Assembly (NCBI RefSeq): GCF_023195915.1
Contig: NZ_JALPRP010000001.1
Span: forward strand, 930,001-994,000
Direction of reading: 5' to 3'
Length of the DNA: 64,000 bases
Source: Methanoculleus sp. 7T
Lineage (GTDB): Archaea > Halobacteriota > Methanomicrobia > Methanomicrobiales > Methanoculleaceae
In this document: in pieces, positions 46,158-55,448 of the stretch
How the letters are laid out: each line of letters opens with the position of its first letter
Numbering within the stretch: position 1 is the stretch's first letter
Translations under genes and position numbers: made by a program
The notes under the pieces: model-generated
What the model was told of the DNA's origin: nothing
Databases searched by the model: none
What the model saw: the letters and a program-made list of their open reading frames with translations, nothing else

Positions 46158-47695
46158 GCCGTCTCCCTCCGGAGGGCGATGACGCCCATATCATACAGAA
46201 TATTCTTCACTTCCTCTTCGTCGATGACGCCCTTGCTGATCTCAACCATCTGGGCGAAGTTCTTCACCAGCCCACAGTTCGGACCCTCAGGGGTCTCGCT
46301 CGGACAGATCCGACCCCATTGGGTGGGGTGCAAGTCACGGGCCTCGAAGTGAGGCTGCGAACGGGAGAGCGGAGAGATCACACGACGGAGGTGAGAGAGT
46401 ACCGCCATGTGGTCCACCCGATCCAGGAGTTGCGAGACACCGGTGCGCCCGCCCACCCAGTTACCGGTGGCAAGCGGGTGCAGCAGCCGCTCGGTCAGGA
46501 CGTCCGCGCGCACGGCGGTGCCGATCGAGAGGTCGCGGTGGCGCATACTGGCCCGCTCGAGTTGGTACTTCACATCCCTTGTTAAGCGGTTGAGCGAGAT
46601 CCGGAAGAGGTCTTCCATCAGGTCGCCGGCGAGTTTCAGCCGCTTATTCGCGTAATGGTCCTTATCGTCGATCCGGCGCCGGTCAAGCACCAGGTCGAAA
46701 CAGGCCTCGGCCATGCGGCCGAGGAAGTGCGCCTTCGCGAGGCGGACGCCCTCGACCGCCGTGTGGTACCCCGGGTCTTCTTCCTTCAGGCCCACGGGCA
46801 TTAGGTAGTTTAAGTGCGGGAGGAGGTAGTTATCGAGGACGAACTCAGCCCTCTTGCGCTGGTAGTCCCGGGTCTGGTTGGGGGCGAGTTTCTTCCCGAC
46901 GTACATGACGCCATCGTCGACCGTGTCGCACTCGCTCTCCTCCAGGTTCTGCATCATGAAGGTGAGGATCTCTTCGTCGGTCGAGACCGCCTCCACGATG
47001 TCGTGGTCGCCCTGGAGTCCCAGCGCCCGCATGAGGTCGACGAAACGAAGGTGTCCGGCGACCGACGGGAACGAGACTTCGAGCAGGTTCTTGCGGTTCC
47101 GCTCGACGATCACGAGCGCCCGGTAACCCCGGAACTGAGAGAAGACCTTCGCTACGTAGATCCGCTCGTTGTAGCGCTCGGTGAACTCGGTCATGATCTT
47201 GTTCGAGGCAAGATCCTCAAGCGTCATCAGCACCCGCTCGGTGCCGTTAACAATGAAGTAGCCACCGGGGTCAAGAGGGTCTTCACCGTGCTCGGTCCGC
47301 TCGGCGTCGCTCATGTTGTAGAGGTTGCAGGCGGCCGAACCCACCATCACCGGCAGCTGCCCGATGACGGTGACGACCGGATCCTGCCGCTCTTCGCCCT
47401 GAACGAGCGTCATGTCGAGTTGAATCGGTGCTGCATACGTGAGGTTCCGGAGGCGCGCCTCGCTCGGGAAGAGCTCGGACTGCGACCCGTCCGCCTCACG
47501 GACGAGGGGTTTCTTCACCTCGATCTTGCCCAGTTCAACCCATACAGCCTCTTTGCCCTTACCACGGGTCTCAATATCGGTCTCAATAATACGTTGTTCG
47601 TCGACGACTTTCTGAAGATTGTGCAGGAGGAAGTTATTATAAGAGTCTAACTGGTGACGTGCTACGTGCTCCCGCGAAAAATATGCTCTCGACAA
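46154..47695 (-). CDS. rpoB2: DNA-directed RNA polymerase subunit B''
   Basis: 513 residues, the N-terminal half of the second-largest subunit, ending at THPTQWG-type [20 protein letters not shown]. The split of B is characteristic of most methanogens. The apparent start is a TTG codon in TTGTCGAGAGCA (47695), 43 bases after rpoH, with no strong ribosome-binding site. Confidence 0.95.
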   Translation of the reverse strand: MSRAYFSREHVARHQLDSYNNFLLHNLQKVVDEQRIIETDIETRGKGKEAVWVELGKIEVKKPLVREADGSQSELFPSEARLRNLTYAAPIQLDMTLVQGEERQDPVVTVIGQLPVMVGSAACNLYNMSDAERTEHGEDPLDPGGYFIVNGTERVLMTLEDLASNKIMTEFTERYNERIYVAKVFSQFRGYRALVIVERNRKNLLEVSFPSVAGHLRFVDLMRALGLQGDHDIVEAVSTDEEILTFMMQNLEESECDTVDDGVMYVGKKLAPNQTRDYQRKRAEFVLDNYLLPHLNYLMPVGLKEEDPGYHTAVEGVRLAKAHFLGRMAEACFDLVLDRRRIDDKDHYANKRLKLAGDLMEDLFRISLNRLTRDVKYQLERASMRHRDLSIGTAVRADVLTERLLHPLATGNWVGGRTGVSQLLDRVDHMAVLSHLRRVISPLSRSQPHFEARDLHPTQWGRICPSETPEGPNCGLVKNFAQMVEISKGVIDEEEVKNILYDMGVIALRRETA

Positions 47696-47738
47696 AACAC
47701 TTCTGTCTAACAGATGGATCAGCTCCCCGGCCTTTGAA

Positions 47739-47990
47739 TTATTTCTTCGGTCTCTTCATGACGAGGCGGTATGCTTCGGCTCTACCCGCCGTGCGACTGT
47801 CGCGAATGATCCGGATGACATTCCCGGCGTCGCCCCCGATAGCCTTGACTGCTGGATCGTCATGATAAATTTTTGGCAATTGCTCCAAAGAGATATGGTA
47901 CGTCGCAAGAAGCTCCGCTACCTCTTCTTCGCTCATAATCTGATGGTCCGGAACCATCTCGTGTTTGAGTACGTCAAGTGCGGTGCCCAT
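47739..47990 (-). CDS. rpoH: DNA-directed RNA polymerase subunit H
   Basis: 83 residues of the archaeal RPB5 C-terminal domain: [21 protein letters not shown], the [15 protein letters not shown] strand and [17 protein letters not shown]. It opens the polymerase operon, 78 bases after tRNA-Lys on the same strand. Confidence 0.96.
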   Translation of the reverse strand: MGTALDVLKHEMVPDHQIMSEEEVAELLATYHISLEQLPKIYHDDPAVKAIGGDAGNVIRIIRDSRTAGRAEAYRLVMKRPKK

Positions 47991-48068
47991 CGCTCACACC
48001 TCACCGACGAAAGAGTTGCGTATCAGATGCATCACCTTTTCAAAAACCATAGACATCGCCCATGGCAA

Positions 48069-48142
48069 CGGGCCCAAGGGGATTTGAACCCCCGACCACC
48101 TGGTTAAAAGCCAGGCGCTCTACCTAACTGAGCTATAGGCCC
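48069..48142 (-). tRNA. tRNA-Lys (UUU)
   Basis: The coding strand folds into a complete cloverleaf of 74 nucleotides: acceptor GGGCCTA paired with TGGGCCC, anticodon stem CCTGG/CCAGG with loop CTTTTAA (anticodon TTT), T arm with TTCAAAT, and discriminator G. No intron and no encoded CCA. A TATA box lies upstream at about 48181-48193. Confidence 0.95.
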
Positions 48143-48180
48143 CGCGCGTACTGCCATCTAGCATTATTACAATGCGAGAA

Positions 48181-48193
48181 TAGTATAAATACT
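48181..48193 (-). promoter_or_regulatory. TATA box of tRNA-Lys
   Basis: TAGTATAAATACT on the top strand, centred about 45 bases upstream of the mature tRNA 5' end. It may also feed the rpoH operon. Confidence 0.55.
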
Positions 48194-48332
48194 TTACTTA
48201 CGGGCGTATCATATAATTCGCAGTCCAACGATATAAACCTTTCAATTCTCAACCGTCTCCGGGCGTACCGGAATATTTAATGCCCTCCGAGAGCCTGATC
48301 GTTATAGATATCCTCTGAAACCCGGGTGCAGC

Positions 48333-48767
48333 ATGACCCACCTCAAAGACCATGCGGATACGATCATATCCGCCTTGTCCGGCGTGACCAAGGGCATTTA
48401 CCTGCTCATCGCGGTCTCGCTCTCGCTGCTTGCGATCGTCTCTTTCTACGATGTCGCCCTACAGGTAGCAGCGCTCATCCATGCCGGCGACATGACGCAG
48501 GGCGTGCTCCAGGTGCTGCACGCGCTCCTGCTCACCATCATCATTGTGGAGATCCTGGAGACGGTGACGGCGTACTTCAGGACCAATCGGGTGCAGGTGA
48601 CGCCGATCCTGATCGCGGGCATCACGGCGATGGTGCGGCGGGTGCTGACCTTCGGCGTCGAGCCGGTCGAACCCCTCGATATCGGCATGACGCTCGCTGC
48701 AATCCTTGTGCTCACGGTCGCGGTCGTATTCATCGGGCGCCAAGAACGTGCGGATAATTATTACTAG
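48333..48767 (+). CDS. PsiE-family small membrane protein
   Basis: 144 residues with four hydrophobic segments (about 20-42, 60-80, 88-108 and 118-138). It resembles the phosphate-starvation-inducible PsiE family, with IVEILETVTAYFRT and an acidic pair in the third helix region. The role of PsiE is unclear. Divergent from tRNA-Lys and convergent with the response regulator. Confidence 0.8.
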   Translation: MTHLKDHADTIISALSGVTKGIYLLIAVSLSLLAIVSFYDVALQVAALIHAGDMTQGVLQVLHALLLTIIIVEILETVTAYFRTNRVQVTPILIAGITAMVRRVLTFGVEPVEPLDIGMTLAAILVLTVAVVFIGRQERADNYY

Positions 48768-48901
48768 CGGACAATTTTTCACCACATTTTGAGGATGTTG
48801 CGCGGCAGGCGTGAAATTTTAGATGCCCCGACCCGCTAGACTGCTCGGAGGGCACGCACCCGTTGAAAAACAGACACTCGAAAATATAGGCGGAATGCGG
48901 T

Positions 48902-49540
48902 TCAGTGCGCTTCAAAGATGTCTGCAAACTGCGCCCGAATCTGATCTAGTCGCTCCTCTTGGAGTTTGATGCTCATTGCCATGCTTTTTATGGCCCGCGT
49001 GATATTCTCCCCCATTCCCGCCCGGGCATCCTTGATGCTGTAGGTGGTCTCTAAGATCTTCAGGAGGCGCTTGTTGATATCAACGCTCTTTGAGAGGCGT
49101 TCATACTCGTCGATGACCTGAGGGTCCGCGCCGGCTTCGCGCGCCCGCTCGATATCGGCGGCGATGGAGTGCCTGCGCGCCAGCACATGTTCGATGGCCT
49201 CATAGAGTTGGTGGTGGGTGGTGGGCTTGAGGATATAATCCTCGATGTAAACACCGTACTCATTAGCCTCCTCAGGCGTAAGAGGTTTGGCGGTCAGCAT
49301 GAGGACGGGGATGTTCCTCGTCGCAGGGGCGGTCTTGATCTTCTCAAGCGTCTCCCATCCGTCCATCGGCTCCATCATGATGTCCAGAAGGACCAGGTCC
49401 GGCGTGGTCGTCTTTAAGACTTCCAGACATTCCTCACCGCTAAAGGCGGTGATTGGCCGATAGCCACCACGCTCCAGCATGGTGACAAAGACATCGACGA
49501 TCATGGGGCTATCGTCGACAACAAGTATGGTATACATCAC
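48902..49540 (-). CDS. Response regulator with helical C-terminal extension
   Basis: 212 residues. The receiver (about 1-122) has D9/D10, phosphoacceptor D53 in LVLLDIMMEPMDG, T83 and K105. Instead of a DNA-binding domain, residues 125-212 form a long charged helix with heptad patterns. The start overlaps the roadblock gene by four bases, so the two proteins are probably translated together. Output is likely protein-protein contact. Confidence 0.9.
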   Translation of the reverse strand: MMYTILVVDDSPMIVDVFVTMLERGGYRPITAFSGEECLEVLKTTTPDLVLLDIMMEPMDGWETLEKIKTAPATRNIPVLMLTAKPLTPEEANEYGVYIEDYILKPTTHHQLYEAIEHVLARRHSIAADIERAREAGADPQVIDEYERLSKSVDINKRLLKILETTYSIKDARAGMGENITRAIKSMAMSIKLQEERLDQIRAQFADIFEAH

Positions 49541-49914
49541 GCCTCCTCTCCGATCCCGACTGCTATATCTAATAACCGTCTCTGTACTGTTGGGAGATCC
49601 GCAGACATATCTATTACCGCTACGATCAGGGCTACCTCACCCACTCTCACGACGAGGATTACAGCGTCGGTTGCGGTAATGGTGACCATTGAAGGCCGCT
49701 GTACATGGACACTGCCGCAAGCTGCCTCGGCCGAAGCAAGGACCGTTGCGCTCATTGCTGCGAAAAGGGACGATGACAGGCTACCATCCCGAAAGTACTT
49801 ACCCATAACCAAGCCCTCACAGGATACGAGGGCGCATGCGACGACACCGACGACTGATCGGATCTCATCGATATATTTCTGGGCATTCTCTCCCGCAAAG
49901 GGATGGTGACTCAT
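49537..49914 (-). CDS. Roadblock/LC7-domain protein
   Basis: 125 residues of the roadblock/LC7 fold: an N-terminal helix YIDEIRSVVGVVACALVSCEG, a central helix LFAAMSATVLASAEAA and strand pairs VQRPSMVTITATDAVILVV. Such proteins regulate small GTPases or similar NTPases by dimerising. No GTPase gene is adjacent; the closest NTPase is MinD, divergently encoded about 375 bases away. Confidence 0.85.
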   Translation of the reverse strand: MSHHPFAGENAQKYIDEIRSVVGVVACALVSCEGLVMGKYFRDGSLSSSLFAAMSATVLASAEAACGSVHVQRPSMVTITATDAVILVVRVGEVALIVAVIDMSADLPTVQRRLLDIAVGIGEEA

Positions 49915-50290
49915 ATTTTACCCCAGGATGTCTCCATGGAAGTATCTGCATCGCATCATATATGAATATCGAATCGGTGCCGCACCGGGTAGACGCATAT
50001 TCCGCTTTCGGCTACGGCCGGTGCGACCCCGAGCCCAATCCCGAGCTAGGGCAGGGGTGCGGCCGGCGAGCCGCGGACAAACCACCCCCACGAGCGCCGA
50101 GAGAGGAGCCTCTCTCGGGTCGACCGCCCGGCTCTTTCCACGTTGCTCCGCGATTTAATTTTTATCGAACGGATAAATCCCAGCGGAGGTATCCCATACC
50201 GCAAAAATAGTATCCGGGCCCGCTCGTGAAAGCGGCAGGAAGGATATGTTTAAATCAAAGAACTGCAATCTATCCTTGAGACGGTTTCAG
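49915..50290. other. Divergent promoter region between roadblock and minD genes
   Basis: About 375 bases. A TTTAAA element at about 50250-50256 lies some 35 bases before the MinD start. GC-rich sequence around 50040-50100 shows no gene. Confidence 0.4.
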
Positions 50291-51076
50291 ATGATCAGAG
50301 CCTACACCATCGCCTCCGGAAAGGGCGGAACCGGGAAGACGACCGTCACCGCAAACCTAGGAACAGCTCTTGCCCAGTACGGCAGGGAGACATGCATCAT
50401 CGACACGGATATGGGCATGGCCAACCTTGGGCTGGTGCTGGGGCTTACAGAGACGCCGGTCACGCTCCATGAGGTTCTGGCAGGGAAGGCACCGATTCAG
50501 GATGCGATGTACGAGGGGCCGTACGGCCTGAAGGTCGTGCCGAGCGGCCTGTCGCTTGAGGGGTTTCAGAATGCGAACCCCGAGCGGCTCAAAGACGTGA
50601 TGCGAGATCTCACCGACCGCTGCGATTTTCTGCTCCTCGACGCGCCTGCCGGCATCGGCACTGATGCAGTCATACCGCTCACCGTGGCAGACGAGGTATT
50701 GCTGGTTGTGAATCCCGAGATCTCCTCGCTCGTGGATGCCCTGAAGATCAAGATCCTGACAGAGATGATCGGCGGCAGCGTCGCAGGAGCGGTCCTCAAT
50801 CGGGCGACGTTGGAGAGCACCGACGTGAACCGGAAGAAGATCGAGAAGGCCCTCGGCGTGCCTGTCCTCGATACGGTTCCTGAGGATGCAAACGTGCGGA
50901 GGGCGGCGGCGGCTAGGACACCGGTCATCGTTCGATCGCCGGGATCCGAATCGTCAAAAGCATTCCGTCGAATTGCAGCCACGCTGGCAGGAGTCCCTGT
51001 TGAGGAGAAGCCCGATGCGGTTCAGGAAGGGTTTATCGAGCGACTCGCCCGCGCACTATTCAGGAGAGAACCATGA
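50291..51076 (+). CDS. minD: MinD/ParA-family ATPase
   Basis: 261 residues from MIRAYTIASGKGG. The deviant Walker A motif KGGTGKTT is at 11-18, a DTDMGMANLG switch loop follows, and LLLDAPAGIGTDA is the Walker B region. MinD proteins bind membranes and position division or cell-surface machinery. A frame start at 50246 with AGGAAGGAT upstream is possible, but the 50291 start fits family length and the ATG at 50246 falls inside a TATA-like stretch. It overlaps the next gene by four bases. Confidence 0.9.
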   Translation: MIRAYTIASGKGGTGKTTVTANLGTALAQYGRETCIIDTDMGMANLGLVLGLTETPVTLHEVLAGKAPIQDAMYEGPYGLKVVPSGLSLEGFQNANPERLKDVMRDLTDRCDFLLLDAPAGIGTDAVIPLTVADEVLLVVNPEISSLVDALKIKILTEMIGGSVAGAVLNRATLESTDVNRKKIEKALGVPVLDTVPEDANVRRAAAARTPVIVRSPGSESSKAFRRIAATLAGVPVEEKPDAVQEGFIERLARALFRREP

Positions 51077-51276
51077 TGTTGGATATCAATGCAGTCATGA
51101 TAGTCTTACTCTCGATAATCATCATCTGCCTGCTGTTCATCATGTACGTGATGTACGTGCGCATTCAGCAGCTCCTCACGGAGGTCGACGCACTGACAGG
51201 CAGAATGGAGATCACCGGCAGCGAACTGGAACAACTGACGCGGAGTGTCGAAGAGTATAAGAAAATGCGAGGATAG
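51073..51276 (+). CDS. Small single-pass membrane coiled-coil protein
   Basis: 67 residues: one hydrophobic segment (about 8-28, VMIVLLSIIIICLLFIMYV) followed by a charged helix with heptad spacing to the end. The start overlaps the MinD stop by four bases, suggesting a membrane partner or anchor for MinD. I do not recognise a named family. Confidence 0.75.
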   Translation: MMLDINAVMIVLLSIIIICLLFIMYVMYVRIQQLLTEVDALTGRMEITGSELEQLTRSVEEYKKMRG

Positions 51277-51305
51277 GTTCTCCTATCCCCGCTCCCACGA
51301 AGCGA

Positions 51306-51314
51306 AGATATATC
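51306..51314 (+). promoter_or_regulatory. TATA box of tRNA-Pro
   Basis: AGATATATC about 30 bases upstream of the mature tRNA 5' end. Confidence 0.5.
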
Positions 51315-51341
51315 AGTGATTCGAGCACATACTATGAGGGA

Positions 51342-51415
51342 GGGGCCATAGGGTAGCCTGGGCATCCTAGGAGACTGGGGGTCTTCTGACCTGCGTTCAA
51401 ATCGCAGTGGCCCCA
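51342..51415 (+). tRNA. tRNA-Pro (GGG)
   Basis: 74 nucleotides with acceptor GGGGCCA/TGGCCCC, anticodon stem GGAGA/TCTTC with loop CTGGGGG (anticodon GGG), T arm CTGCG/CGCAG with loop TTCAAAT and discriminator A. No intron and no encoded CCA. Confidence 0.93.
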
Positions 51416-51456
51416 TCGTATCTTTTTTCTGTCCGCCGGACGTAAGTATCAGCAGC

Positions 51457-52314
51457 ATGAGATTTCAACAGGGCTGCACGGACTGCCTGATCTCCCGTGT
51501 CGAGTACGAGAGCCGGCTCTGTACCGACGATCCGGCGCTTATCCGAAAGACCGTCGAGGCGTGCCGAGATCTCCTCCGGCGCTCTTGCGCGGACCCGGTG
51601 CCCGCACCCGTCATCGCAAGCCGCGTGCACCGCCTCGCCTATCGGATGGCCGGCGACGCCGACCCGTACCGGGCCTTGAAGCAAGCCAACAACGAGGATG
51701 CGACGGCGGTCTCTCTGGCGGTGCGCGGGGATCTCTCGACGTTCCGCGACCTTGCGCTTGCGTCGATCATCGGCAACACGCTCGATTACGGGTCGCAGGC
51801 CCACACCGTCACCGATAACTTCGTCGAATTCTTCCGCCGGGAGTTTGCGGCGGGGTTGACCGTCGACGACACCGAAGCGATGGAACCGCTCACCTCCCGC
51901 GTGGTCTACCTCGCCGACAACTGCGGGGAGATCGTCTTTGACGCCCTTCTCGCCGACTACCTCAAGAAGAACGGGTCGCACGTCACGTTTGTCGTCCGGG
52001 GCGCGCCGATCCTGAACGATGCTACGCTTGCGGATGCGATGGCGCTCGGTCTCGACCGCCGGGTGGACACGCTCACCACCACCACGGACGGCATCGCCGA
52101 ACTCGGCCTCAACCTGGAACTTATCCCGCCCGTCCTCGCCGACGCCCTCGACCGTGCGACGCTCATTATCTCCAAGGGCATGGCCAACTACGAGTCGCTC
52201 TCCGATGAGCGCGACCTCCCGCCGGTGGCCTACATGATGTCGGTCAAGTGCGGCCCGATCGGCGCCGATATCGGCATCCCGGTCGGCTCCCGGGTCGCCC
52301 TCCTCCACGAGTGA
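51457..52314 (+). CDS. DUF89/COG1578 family metal-dependent phosphatase-like protein
   Basis: 285 residues. CTDCLISR near the start and the catalytic region VVYLADNCGEIVFDALLADYL (about 148-168) match the archaeal DUF89 fold, whose members are metal-dependent phosphatases that act on phosphorylated metabolites; the substrate of this branch is not known. KGMANYESL near residue 245 is a second conserved stretch. Single gene, 41 bases after tRNA-Pro. Confidence 0.85.
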   Translation: MRFQQGCTDCLISRVEYESRLCTDDPALIRKTVEACRDLLRRSCADPVPAPVIASRVHRLAYRMAGDADPYRALKQANNEDATAVSLAVRGDLSTFRDLALASIIGNTLDYGSQAHTVTDNFVEFFRREFAAGLTVDDTEAMEPLTSRVVYLADNCGEIVFDALLADYLKKNGSHVTFVVRGAPILNDATLADAMALGLDRRVDTLTTTTDGIAELGLNLELIPPVLADALDRATLIISKGMANYESLSDERDLPPVAYMMSVKCGPIGADIGIPVGSRVALLHE

Positions 52315-53020
52315 ACCGTCCCGGACCCCGGGGGCAGGTGCGGTTGGGACGGCGCGGGCGGCGGGACCGCCACCGCGCCGTGCCGGGCAACCGCGTATAC
52401 ATATAAAAATTGCGGTTGGAATTACACCGGATTTGAAGGAATATTCGTCTCAAAGGGGCCCCCTCAAGACCCTGATTATTATTATAGACAAAATATATGC
52501 GCAGATATTTATCAGAAAATATTATATAATGCGTATTATAGACACTGGATCGGGGTAAGACCACACCCAGCGATCATCAGTCACTCAATTCCAGTCAGCA
52601 ATCGTCACAACCTACCACCAACTACCACGCCTACCTGAATTACACGAGTTCGATTGGGGGCGCAGCCCGGCAAACGCAAGCGCTTCCCTGCACCAGCGTT
52701 CAGCGACCAAAGCGACGAGATTACAACCGGATCACGACTTCTCCGGGTGTGGCCCCCCCACCTCATTCCGTGAGGCATAGACCCCACCTCAATTTTTTCG
52801 CCGGGTTTGTGGATACCCTACGGGAGTGATGTTCACCGTAGGATAATCAAGACAGAGAATCACAGCAGAAATTATCAAAATTCTGCCACCAGAAATAGAC
52901 AAAAGGCACGTTTTTCGAGATTTAGAACCAAGAGAGGGGCAAGGCCCAGTGGGAGGAGAAGGTTTGCGACCCACACATAGTTCAAAATGCTAGGATCCTC
53001 TAGATTTTTCGGATAAGGTC

Positions 53021-53147
53021 ATCCAAATACGTCACTGCCAGGAGGGGGCACCATCTCTCGACCCCCCTCAAAATACGATGCCCAGAGGGAGGCCTAGTTC
53101 ACGTTCTGACGCCCATTATGACTCAATCCCCTGCCAACCAGGAGGCC
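53021..53147. repeat. Island-flanking repeat R1
   Basis: Starts CCAAATACGTCACTGCCAGG and contains GTTCACGTTCTGACGCCCA. It is a diverged tandem neighbour of R2 with the same order of blocks. Confidence 0.5.
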
Positions 53148-53280
53148 ACCCAAAACGCCTCTGCCGGGAGAGGGACGCCCCCTCCCGGCCCCTTCCCCGC
53201 GATACCCAGTGGGAAGCCGCGTTCACTATTTGGCATCTATTACAACTCAAATCTTCGTTAGCTTATGTGAGGATTCTCCG
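53148..53280. repeat. Island-flanking repeat R2
   Basis: Starts ACCCAAAACGCCTCTGC and ends TTAGCTTATGTGAGG plus ATTCTCCG. Start and end blocks match R3 on the far side of the island. Confidence 0.6.
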
Positions 53281-53753
53281 AACCGTGTGGATCTCCGATC
53301 ACCAGCACATAGGGGATGTGCTCATGTGTAAGGGCGCTTCGAGTTATAGGGTCTTCAATCGCCAGGTGGTTCACAGTATATCGGCGATTTATTGGAGGGG
53401 CGTCCAGAATGTTCACGTCCCCAGACGCTAATTTTAGTCGGGTATCGCCATAACTGCCCCCGCCCCCAGGGGCGGGGGAGGAGGCCGGAGGCCGGGAGGG
53501 GTGGGGGTTACGGGTATCCACACTACTGCAGGGCGATGCTGGGAAAAGCGGACTCATTTCGTCTTCGCTCTCCATCCCCAACCAACACCCAGATCACCAC
53601 CTTTTGGCTTGTAACCGACACGCCCCCATAAACATTCTTGGACAACCTAGCATCCCGTTTGTAGCCCTTGACCCGAAAGATCTTTTAATCTTTAGTGGAA
53701 TATCCCCTTACAAGTCTTTACAACAGAAATAGGGCTACCCAAAAGGTATCAAT

Positions 53754-54680
53754 ATGAGCGAAAGACAGAATATTCAAACTCGATTAGACTCCATCAGTCA
53801 GCGTAGTTCATCGAGCGAATCTAAAGACCGATCTAAACACTATGACAATGAGCGCCAAGATAAAGATGGGAGCACAATACCTCGTCCATTCGTTAAATGG
53901 GCCGGTGGAAAGAGATGTCTCTTAAATGATTTAATCGCGAACCTTCCAGAAACCTTTGAGGAATATTATGAGCCTTTCGTCGGAGGTGGAGCGCTTTTTT
54001 TTGCATTACATAATAGAATTAAGAAAGCCTACTTATCCGATATTAATCTTGATCTGATGCTGGTGTATAGCGCAATAAAAAAAGATCCCTATCAGCTCCT
54101 TGAAGCGCTCAAAATTCACGCAAATAGTCACTCCAAGGATTACTACTATTCGATCCGCTCTGAACACGAGTTAAAGGACCCAATTGATATTGCAGCAAGG
54201 TTCCTTTACTTAAATAGGACGTGTTATAACGGGTTATACAGGGTGAATAAAGCAGGTCAGTTCAACGTTCCAATAGGGGATTATAAAAACCCAAATATTG
54301 TCCAGGAAGCTAACATTTTGGCGTGTCACGAAGCGCTGAAAAAAGCGGAGATAAAGTACAACGAATTTGATCATATTTACCCCAAGAAAAATGATTTCGT
54401 ATATTTCGATCCGCCGTATCATCCGACAGATGATGCCTCATTTACAAGTTACACCAAACAGAACTTCACTGAGACAGATCAAGTTAGATTGAAGGATTTT
54501 GCATTAAATCTTCATAAAAAGGGAGTAAAAGTGATGCTCTCAAATTCAAATACAAAATTCATTAGAGATATATATAAGAATAAAGCATTTACTTTATTGA
54601 TAGTCAATGCCCCACGATATGTAAACTGTAAATCAGAAGGGCGAAGTGCTGTCGAGGAAGTTCTAATTAGGAGTTACTGA
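53754..54680 (+). CDS. DNA adenine methyltransferase, Dam/D12 class
   Basis: 308 residues. After a hydrophilic N-terminal stretch (1-45) come PFVKWAGGKRCLLNDL and YYEPFVGGGALFFAL, the AdoMet-binding motifs of alpha-class (D12) N6-adenine methyltransferases. FLYLNRTCYNGLYRVN follows and the catalytic motif is VYFDPPYHP (about residue 218). It is clearly AT-richer than all neighbouring genes, with codons such as TTA, ATA and AAA common, which marks transfer. It overlaps nothing but is followed after one base by the nuclease gene. The recognition sequence is unknown. Confidence 0.93.
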   Translation: MSERQNIQTRLDSISQRSSSSESKDRSKHYDNERQDKDGSTIPRPFVKWAGGKRCLLNDLIANLPETFEEYYEPFVGGGALFFALHNRIKKAYLSDINLDLMLVYSAIKKDPYQLLEALKIHANSHSKDYYYSIRSEHELKDPIDIAARFLYLNRTCYNGLYRVNKAGQFNVPIGDYKNPNIVQEANILACHEALKKAEIKYNEFDHIYPKKNDFVYFDPPYHPTDDASFTSYTKQNFTETDQVRLKDFALNLHKKGVKVMLSNSNTKFIRDIYKNKAFTLLIVNAPRYVNCKSEGRSAVEEVLIRSY

Positions 54681-54681
54681 T

Positions 54682-55146
54682 ATGGAGCAAGGCGGTACAA
54701 TCGCGAACAAAACAGGAAAACTCCTTGAAACATTTATAGAAAACCTACTGATACAAAAAGAATACAAATACGTACAAAAGAAAAGGTTTGATTCCGCAAC
54801 ACACATGCTGGATCAGCCAATCTATTCTAAACAATATAATGTTTGCACTGGGATTTATGACACCCCAATCCGTTGTGATTTTATTGTGTTTCATCCGGAG
54901 AAACACCCCGATCGCTTGATAATCGAGTCCAAATGGCAGCAATCTTCCGGTTCTGCAGATGAAAAGTATCCTTACACGATACATAACATAAAAGAAAAAT
55001 ACCCATGTGATACAGTCCTTGTTCTTGACGGCGATGGCTATAAGAAAGGGGCAGAGAAGTGGGTACGCGATCAAGTGGGTGAGAAATTGCGACACGTGTT
55101 TAACATGCGAGAATTTCAAAAGTGGGTTAATCAAGAGGGGCTATAA
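54682..55146 (+). CDS. Putative type II restriction endonuclease, PD-(D/E)xK fold
   Basis: 154 residues. PIRCDFIVFHPEK supplies an Asp after a beta-strand, and LIIESKWQQSSG (about residue 78) the ExK pair, matching the PD-(D/E)xK nuclease core; a further Asp-rich stretch VLVLDGDGY follows. It starts one base after the methyltransferase, which is the usual arrangement of small type II systems. AT-rich like its partner. A role as a DNA repair or maintenance nuclease is the main alternative. Confidence 0.75.
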   Translation: MEQGGTIANKTGKLLETFIENLLIQKEYKYVQKKRFDSATHMLDQPIYSKQYNVCTGIYDTPIRCDFIVFHPEKHPDRLIIESKWQQSSGSADEKYPYTIHNIKEKYPCDTVLVLDGDGYKKGAEKWVRDQVGEKLRHVFNMREFQKWVNQEGL

Positions 55147-55448
55147 AAACCATAGGCATAGCATTAGGCCCATCCTACTCCGTAATCATCGCACTGCAAC
55201 GCACCGAGTGGACACACTCTGAAATCATTCCCAAAACGCCTCTGCTAAGAGTGGGACTCACGTTCTGACGCCCAACATGGTTCAACTTTCTGCTAACTTG
55301 TGTGAGGGTGCTCCGGCCCGCAAATCTTCAATTGTTAGATTTTTTAGGATGTGCCTCCTAGGGCAAACTTCTCAGCGAATCAGAAGATTGCTTTCACACA
55401 AAAAAGATAAAGGGGCCCAGAAGACATTTTTTGAGGGCGCGATCCCCT
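55147..55448. other. Right flank of the R-M island
   Basis: About 300 bases with repeat R3 and AT-rich sequence up to the pgk stop codon. No gene is seen. Confidence 0.45.
55229..55315. repeat. Island-flanking repeat R3
   Basis: Starts CCCAAAACGCCTCTGC (as R2), contains CACGTTCTGACGCCCA (as R1) and ends TGCTAACTTGTGTGAGG plus GTGCTCCG (as R2). It lacks the C-rich middle of R1 and R2. Confidence 0.6.

Larger units (their letters stand above)
52315..53753. other. Left flank of the R-M island, AT-rich and gene-poor
   Basis: About 1.4 kb without a credible gene. It holds an AT-rich block with an 11-base direct repeat (TATTATAGACA at 52480 and 52534), the repeats R1 and R2, a strong hairpin at 53457-53478 (CCCCCGCCC/GGGCGGGGG), and an inverted pair GTGGATACCC (near 52809) and GGGTATCCAC (near 53515). 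Confidence 0.5.

Noticed and set aside
52480-52544. AT-rich block with an 11-base direct repeat considered as an origin or iteron site
   Set aside because: Only two copies are present, no replication initiator gene is near and no origin-box motif was recognised.
53457-53478. GC-rich hairpin considered as a terminator
   Set aside because: No T-run follows and no gene ends close upstream on either strand.
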